A stretch of DNA of 64,000 nucleotides, from the NCBI RefSeq assembly GCF_958298935.1, contig NC_084933.1:7981001-8045000 (forward strand). The letters are read 5' to 3'. The position numbers and the translations under genes are program-made. This document shows positions 58,847 through 64,000 of this stretch, one piece after another; within the stretch, counting starts at the first letter, position 1; each line of letters opens with the position of its first letter. The notes below the pieces were generated by a model. That model was not told the DNA's origin, made no database searches, and worked only from the letters and a program-made list of their open reading frames with translations. The DNA is from Phragmites australis (lineage: Eukaryota; Streptophyta; Magnoliopsida; Poales; Poaceae).

Positions 58847-59365
58847 CAATAATTATCAATCATCACCATTCGTACTACCTTTCATTTTCTCACGCAAACT
58901 GTGCTTGTGCATCTTGCCATACAAGCGACATTTGCATACGTTGTTGCCAACATATTTATTTCCCGTACCATCGTCTTACTGGACACTCCATGTAATCGCC
59001 ACATGGGTAGACAACCATATCTATCATCGTATGGTGGATGTTCATATATTATTGCTAACGTATTCACTTCATGTACCATCTCCATACGGGACACAGGCCC
59101 CTACCTCACACTGGTTGAGCTCCTGATATTGACCACTATCGAGATGCATTCCTTACCATTTTAGTTGATGCAATATGATTCACAAAAATGCAACAACACA
59201 ATGTGAAACTAAACGGCCGTATGTTACACTTAGGGACATAATATATTAAGTTTGTACATATTTATCAAGAGGAGGCACAAAAGAAACTTTAGTTGGTTGC
59301 TTAGTGATGTTGACACATTTACTAACCCACGTCTTAAGAATGTTTAGGCTACTTCATTAAGCCAA
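58847..59365 (-). other. 5' leader of chromovirus D, distal part
   Basis: Non-coding AT-rich sequence between element C and the PBS of D. Short open frames at 58737-59126 are not gene-like. It completes a leader of about 790 bp with 45153-45422. Confidence 0.5.
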
Positions 59366-59377
59366 GCTCGGATGCCA
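59366..59377 (-). other. Primer binding site-like sequence of chromovirus D
   Basis: GCTCGGATGCCA on the + strand resembles GCTCTGATACCA, the complement of the common initiator-Met tRNA PBS, with a few differences. It abuts the LTR start TGCTATGAAG. Confidence 0.6.
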
Positions 59378-62194
59378 TGCTATGAAGAACCATTCAAATA
59401 GTATTCTAATTAATTATTAAGTTAATCATTAACATAATCAAGACTACAATGATTACTCATAATACCATTCCAATGGTCCGACACGTGTTTTTTGCCCAAG
59501 ATCATAAAACATGCCTTTCATACATATACATCACAACAAAGCTTAAGAAAGAGCGAGTAATTAACATTATGTTACAAGTTCTTAAGCATCCAACCATTTA
59601 CAATAATTTACAACAAAAGAGATAAAACTGCACAATGTAACAACAAACTAAAGAAACAAAACCGGTGGTGCTATTTGCCCACAAGGCAACCAACCCGGAG
59701 CTAGAGTAGCCGGCACCTAACTCCACTTGAAAAGAAAATAAGCAGTGTGAGTATGAAGATACTCTCAAGACTTAATCCATATTTGACACATATAAATAGC
59801 CTGGCTCCAAGGATTATGCATTTGGATGTTAGCAAGAAAGCAGCCACATGGTTAAGTAACTTCATAAGCGAAAACAAATTCTAACGTAAACATGTGAGCA
59901 TCTATGCTAGAATACCTAAACCAAAACTATCCTGTAATTGACAACTTGAACATAAATATAACTGGAACCAATATAAACATAAGTATAAAATAGAACCATA
60001 TCCACCATGCCCCCAACATACCAAATCACCTCATATCATCCCATATTCGAATTGCACCCTACAGGGGGTACTCCTGGACCCACACAACATGAGACCACCG
60101 CCCACACAACCCATTAGTCATGAGTGATGATTCACACATCAACAGTTCACGTATCCCACCCCAAACTTTTGTGCCTCTGTTGAGAAATATGTGGAGGCCA
60201 CCTAGGTCATGTGCATACCATGACTTACCGGACATAACCTCAGGCACCCCTAATAGCAGTCTCGCCCACACCTCAACTTAGAGGTCAAATGAACGTGGTG
60301 ACTTACAGTACTTGGCTTATCGTTCCCATATGTGACATGTGGTAAGTATGAAAAAGTGCTAAAGCCAACAACATCGACGATCCATGCTTAAACGATGCAA
60401 GTAGTCTACGACATCTAGGCTCCTCTCCCGAACTACCCTAAGGAACTCCTCCAGGGCAGATGATACCTCTAGCACCAGCCACATCTCACCTCGTCCTCAT
60501 AACTCATGCAACCAACATCCTCGATCCAACATTGTTATCACTGTAAAAGTAATTAAGCCTATAGCTCACGAGCGATGGAACATTTACTCGACTTCTACCG
60601 GTGACCTATGGTTTGCTAAGCATCTCATATCGCTTTTAAGTTAAACATCATCATGTTTATACCTAGGCTACAAGGATATAGATCATCAAATATCCAAGGT
60701 AGGAGTGAATGAATCAACATAGGAGCTACCCACAATATCCCAACATCGACTCGCTATCATGCACAACATACATATAGCATAATTTATCAATTTAGAAACA
60801 TATGATATAAAGTAGTAGGTAGAGTATGCTTAGATGCTTGCCTTTCTTCTTAGCTTCAACTCAAGATCAACCACAAAACCTCCTTGTGATAACCCGCTAC
60901 TCTCCGATTCGACGATCGCTAAAGAAAATAATGCATCGCAATAAGCATAATGAAATACTACAAAATATGCTTTATAATTCATAAAACCATTTTTCCTAGT
61001 TATAACAAGTCAAAATAAAACTAGCAAAATTGATTTCACCAATTTAGGACTCGTAAAGAATTAACGGTGAATTAATGAAGCATTAAGGTAATTAATTTAT
61101 CTTAGAATTTTAATTAATTATTCTATGTCTGGGAATATTTTTAATAGGTAGAGTAGTTTATTATGAAACTAAAAAAATTAGTTTCATAATTTTTGGAGCT
61201 ACAAAGAATTTATTATGAATTTTACAAATTTAAGCAAACAGTGAACTGTACTAAAACAATTATGTTTGAGTTGACCATGGTCAGACCGCCAACATGGGCG
61301 GTCTGACCATTGGGAGTGGCGGTCGAAACATGGAAAAACGTAGTCAGACCACCGACGTGCAGAGAGATTTGGGATCTGGTGGTTAGACCGGACCCTAGAC
61401 ATGGTCAGACCACTGTGCTCGATCAGGGGCACTTGGTGAGCTCACTAGTGATGATTCCAGTGGCTTTTGGAGTGGGGATTTTGGACCTAGAGCATCATAT
61501 TGACCTCCTCTATCACATAGGACAACACACACTTGTCAAAAATGACCAGAACTTGATCCTTGCTTCTAATGGTGGTGGAGGTCATTGTTGAGCTTGGTGA
61601 TCTCAAATTCGGTCGATCTAGCCATATGGAAGGAATGGGAAGGGATTTAGGGTTCTCACCACGCCCTAAGAAGCTTGTGATCCGGTTGTGGAGGTCGGGG
61701 AAAAGATGGAGCTCAACATGGCCGTCGGGGAGGTGGTTCGCCAACTTGTGCGGGAAGAAGACATTGCCAAGGGACTTGGGCTTGATGAGGAAGACAAAAC
61801 TATGGTGGCTGCAGTAGGGGAGCTCGCCGTAGACCTCCTCCTTGGCCTCCCCTTGCTCCTTCTTCTCTCTTCTCCTTGGTTTGGTTGGGGGGGGGGGGGA
61901 GAGCAGGTGAGTGAGAGTGTGTGAGAGAGTGAAGGAGAGAGCACGGTAGGCTGCTGCCTTGCAGCTGAGTGGGTGAGGGAGTGAGGTGTGGGGCCAGTAG
62001 GTGGGCCCTATGTACTATAGAGACACTATTTTTAGCTGCAAATTCTATTATTTCTTTCTCATTTTCTTTCTCTCTTTGCATTGACCCAAAATGAGGTACT
62101 CTAGTGCTTCAAAATAAAATTACTGAACAATTAAATATGGTGCTTATGATGCATGATTATACTTAATTACATGATTACGGAATTTGGGACGTGA
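59378..62194 (-). repeat. 5' LTR of chromovirus D (2.8 kb)
   Basis: It aligns along its length to the solo LTR at 1272-4382 and, from 60206, to 38303-40330. It ends GGGACGTGA at 62194 where the family consensus would end GTGACA, so the terminal CA is lost. It includes the palindrome array at 61279-61411 and a G-run at 61888-61899. It holds no gene. Confidence 0.85.
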
Positions 62195-64000
62195 ATTTTT
62201 TTTGTTATATATATAGAAAATTTACATGAAGCAATCAGATGGAAGAAATTTGTTTTGTAGATAGCTATAACACTAATAGAATTTTTTGAGAGCAAAAATA
62301 TTTCCACACTCCGAAACATGGAAATACTATCGCTGGATGCGATGCATTTATTGTGGGTTTGGATCGAGCCACAATTATTCACCCTATGGTTACATACTTT
62401 GTGATCATAGATACACTCTTGTATCTTGATTTAACTCGTACCTTACTCTATTGCAAAGACATCAGTCTAAATGGTTTTCATATGCTAAACTGAGAACGGT
62501 GATGAATATATTTTTTTCATCAAATCCAACAGATATGACAAGTAAATACTTAAGAAATTTTATTCCCTATTATCTAGATTGCATCATACATACATCAATC
62601 TTGTACCAAATGTTGCTTACAAAATAATTTTTCAAAATCTTGATACATTCAGGATCTGGCATGATCGTCTTGGTCATTTGGGTTATGGATGATAAGAAAA
62701 TTTATCAATAATTCTATTGGTCATAACATCAATGTTGCAAAAATTTCCAAAATGCTTAGATTTTGTGTGCACCGCATGTGCCACAGGGGAATTAATTTTA
62801 AGGCCCTCTTATCTAAAAATTAATAATGAGCTACTCAATTCCTTGAACACATTCAAAGAAATATATATGGTCGTATTCAGCAATAATCATGACCATTAAG
62901 GTATTTTATGGTGCTCATAGATGTATCTACAAATTTATTGCTCAAAATATCAAATTATGAGCAAATTATCCTGAATATAGGATAAAATCCATTGAAATAA
63001 AATAATGCTATTAAATTATCCTAAATATAGGATAAAATCCATTGAAATAAATAATGCCGTTAAACTCATTTCACAGTCCTTCAATGATTAATGTATGGTC
63101 TCAAGCATTAATTTAGAGGATTAAGTACCTTATGTGTACACATTCAATAATGGTCTAGTTGAATCTCTCATCAAAAGAATTAAATTAGTTGTACGACCAA
63201 TACTTCAGAATTGCAATTAACCAACATCATATTGGAAGTTATGTGGTCTTACACGCCGTAGATTTAATTTAAATATAATAAATTGCATATCATAAGGCTT
63301 CCACATTGCAGTTAGTATGTGAAAATCAAATAAGTATTTCTCATCTATTATAAATCGGTTATACTATACCGATATCACCACCACAGCGTACATAATGGAC
63401 ACTCATATGAAATTGGGGATCTATATGAGGTATATTTTCTGTCAATCATAAATACCTCGAGCCCTCTAACAGGGGACTTATTCACAACCCGGTACGCTGA
63501 TAAGGATAATTTCCAGGCACTAGAAGGAGATCAAAAGTACCACAAAGAATTCTAGAAAATAGATTAGAATGCCACATACATTTGGTCCTTACATAAAGGC
63601 AATTAGTCCTTAGATCCACATACTAAAGAATCTGAACAAAAAGTTCATAGATGCATATATTTGCAACACATTGCAAATAATCTACCAGATGAATTTACTA
63701 ACAACAAAAGTGTAACTAAATCATATCCCCACACTCAATGCGCCAGAAGGAATGGAGGTACCTAGTAAAACCACTCAACTCCCAAATAAAAATAAGAGGG
63801 GGAGAAGTATGGTCACAAGGGATAGTGCTTGTTAAAAGCATTTGTGAAAATAAAGAAAGTTAACTTCCAAAATAGTAAATACAAATCAACATGAAGTTGA
63901 TAGACACCTTATGGATACTCAGTATCCAAGGCCTACGGATGCTCTACATCCAAGACCCAACACAAATATGTGCACTACTTTAGGTGCTGGGACATCGAAA
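62195..64000 (+). pseudogene. Copia pol remnant (element F): protease tail, integrase, start of downstream pol
   Basis: Stop-broken + strand sequence reads as copia pol: FRIWHDRLGHLGYG at about 62652 (GAG-pre-integrase), FVCTACATGELILRPSYL at about 62765, NGLVESLIKRIKLVVRPIL at about 63150 (the integrase Glu region), and near 63740 a NAPEGMEVPSKTTQ linker before the reverse transcriptase. The order and motifs match the copia gag remnant left of 38303, so this is its continuation after the nest. The RT lies beyond the window. A short duplication (ATTATCCTAAATATAGGATA type) occurs at 62966-63050. Confidence 0.75.

Larger units (their letters stand above)
38303..62194 (-). mobile_element. Chromovirus (Ty3/gypsy) D, nested in the copia element and itself interrupted by element C
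   Basis: The left LTR (38303-40330) and right LTR (59378-62194) belong to the same family as the solo LTR at 1272-4382. Gag to integrase-chromodomain read on the minus strand between 45152 and 40859. The PBS-like GCTCGGATGCCA lies at 59366-59377, directly next to the right LTR. The 5' leader is split by element C (45423-58846). The left LTR lacks about 830 bp of its outer end and the right LTR has lost its last two bases, so no target duplication survives. Confidence 0.8.

Noticed and set aside
58737..59164. 129- and 87-codon + strand frames after element C
   Set aside because: They cross the LTR C border into the chromovirus leader and have no recognisable content.

Overview
The window is plant nuclear DNA from a grass, most likely rice (Oryza) or a close relative. 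The evidence is a GC-rich first exon, GT-AG introns, one recognisable host gene of higher-plant type, and several layers of plant Ty3/gypsy, Ty1/copia and hAT elements. It contains no bacterial-style operons. All family calls come from reading motifs by eye; no database search was possible.

Host gene: the only clear host gene is a Zn-type glyoxalase I (lactoylglutathione lyase) on the + strand. Its coding exons run from 11926 to 32114, with a possible upstream exon at 11720-11810 and an AATAAA at 32359. All seven introns between coding exons start with GT and end with AG, all phases fit, the protein is 186 residues, and all four metal ligands are present. The intron at 12025-27635 is 15.6 kb because a hAT transposon (12346-27303, 8-bp duplication TTGCCTGG) landed in it. 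The hAT element was later split by a Tat-like Ty3/gypsy retrotransposon (12784-24845, 5-bp duplication TAACT).

Most notable structure: the gypsy element in that intron carries, between integrase and its 3' LTR, a second gene on the opposite strand to gag-pol. It has its own TATA box (13709), an ATG at 13867, five exons with consistent phases, a gypsy-type-transposon (PF04195-like) N-terminal region and a long coiled coil, and it ends at 17243. About six ~107-bp tandem repeats separate its 3' end from the 3' end of pol. It is damaged by in-frame stops and one frameshift.

Left flank (1-11478): element A is a gypsy element with most of its pol missing, whose left LTR (from before position 1 to 4399) is interrupted by a 3.1-kb solo LTR (1272-4382). 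Element B is a decayed gypsy fragment (gag and protease on the minus strand) whose 5' LTR ends about 240 bp upstream of the glyoxalase gene.

Right flank (32115-64000): a 2.1-kb solo LTR (32585-34698, duplication TTTAA) lies downstream of the gene. Beyond it is a decayed copia element on the + strand (about 34.9-38.3 kb, resuming at 62.2 kb). It is interrupted by chromovirus D (minus strand, 38303-62194), whose 5' leader is in turn interrupted by a Tat-like element C (+ strand, 45423-58846). This is a three-level nest.

The transposable-element reading frames are broken by stops and frameshifts, so the glyoxalase gene is the only locus likely to encode a functional protein.
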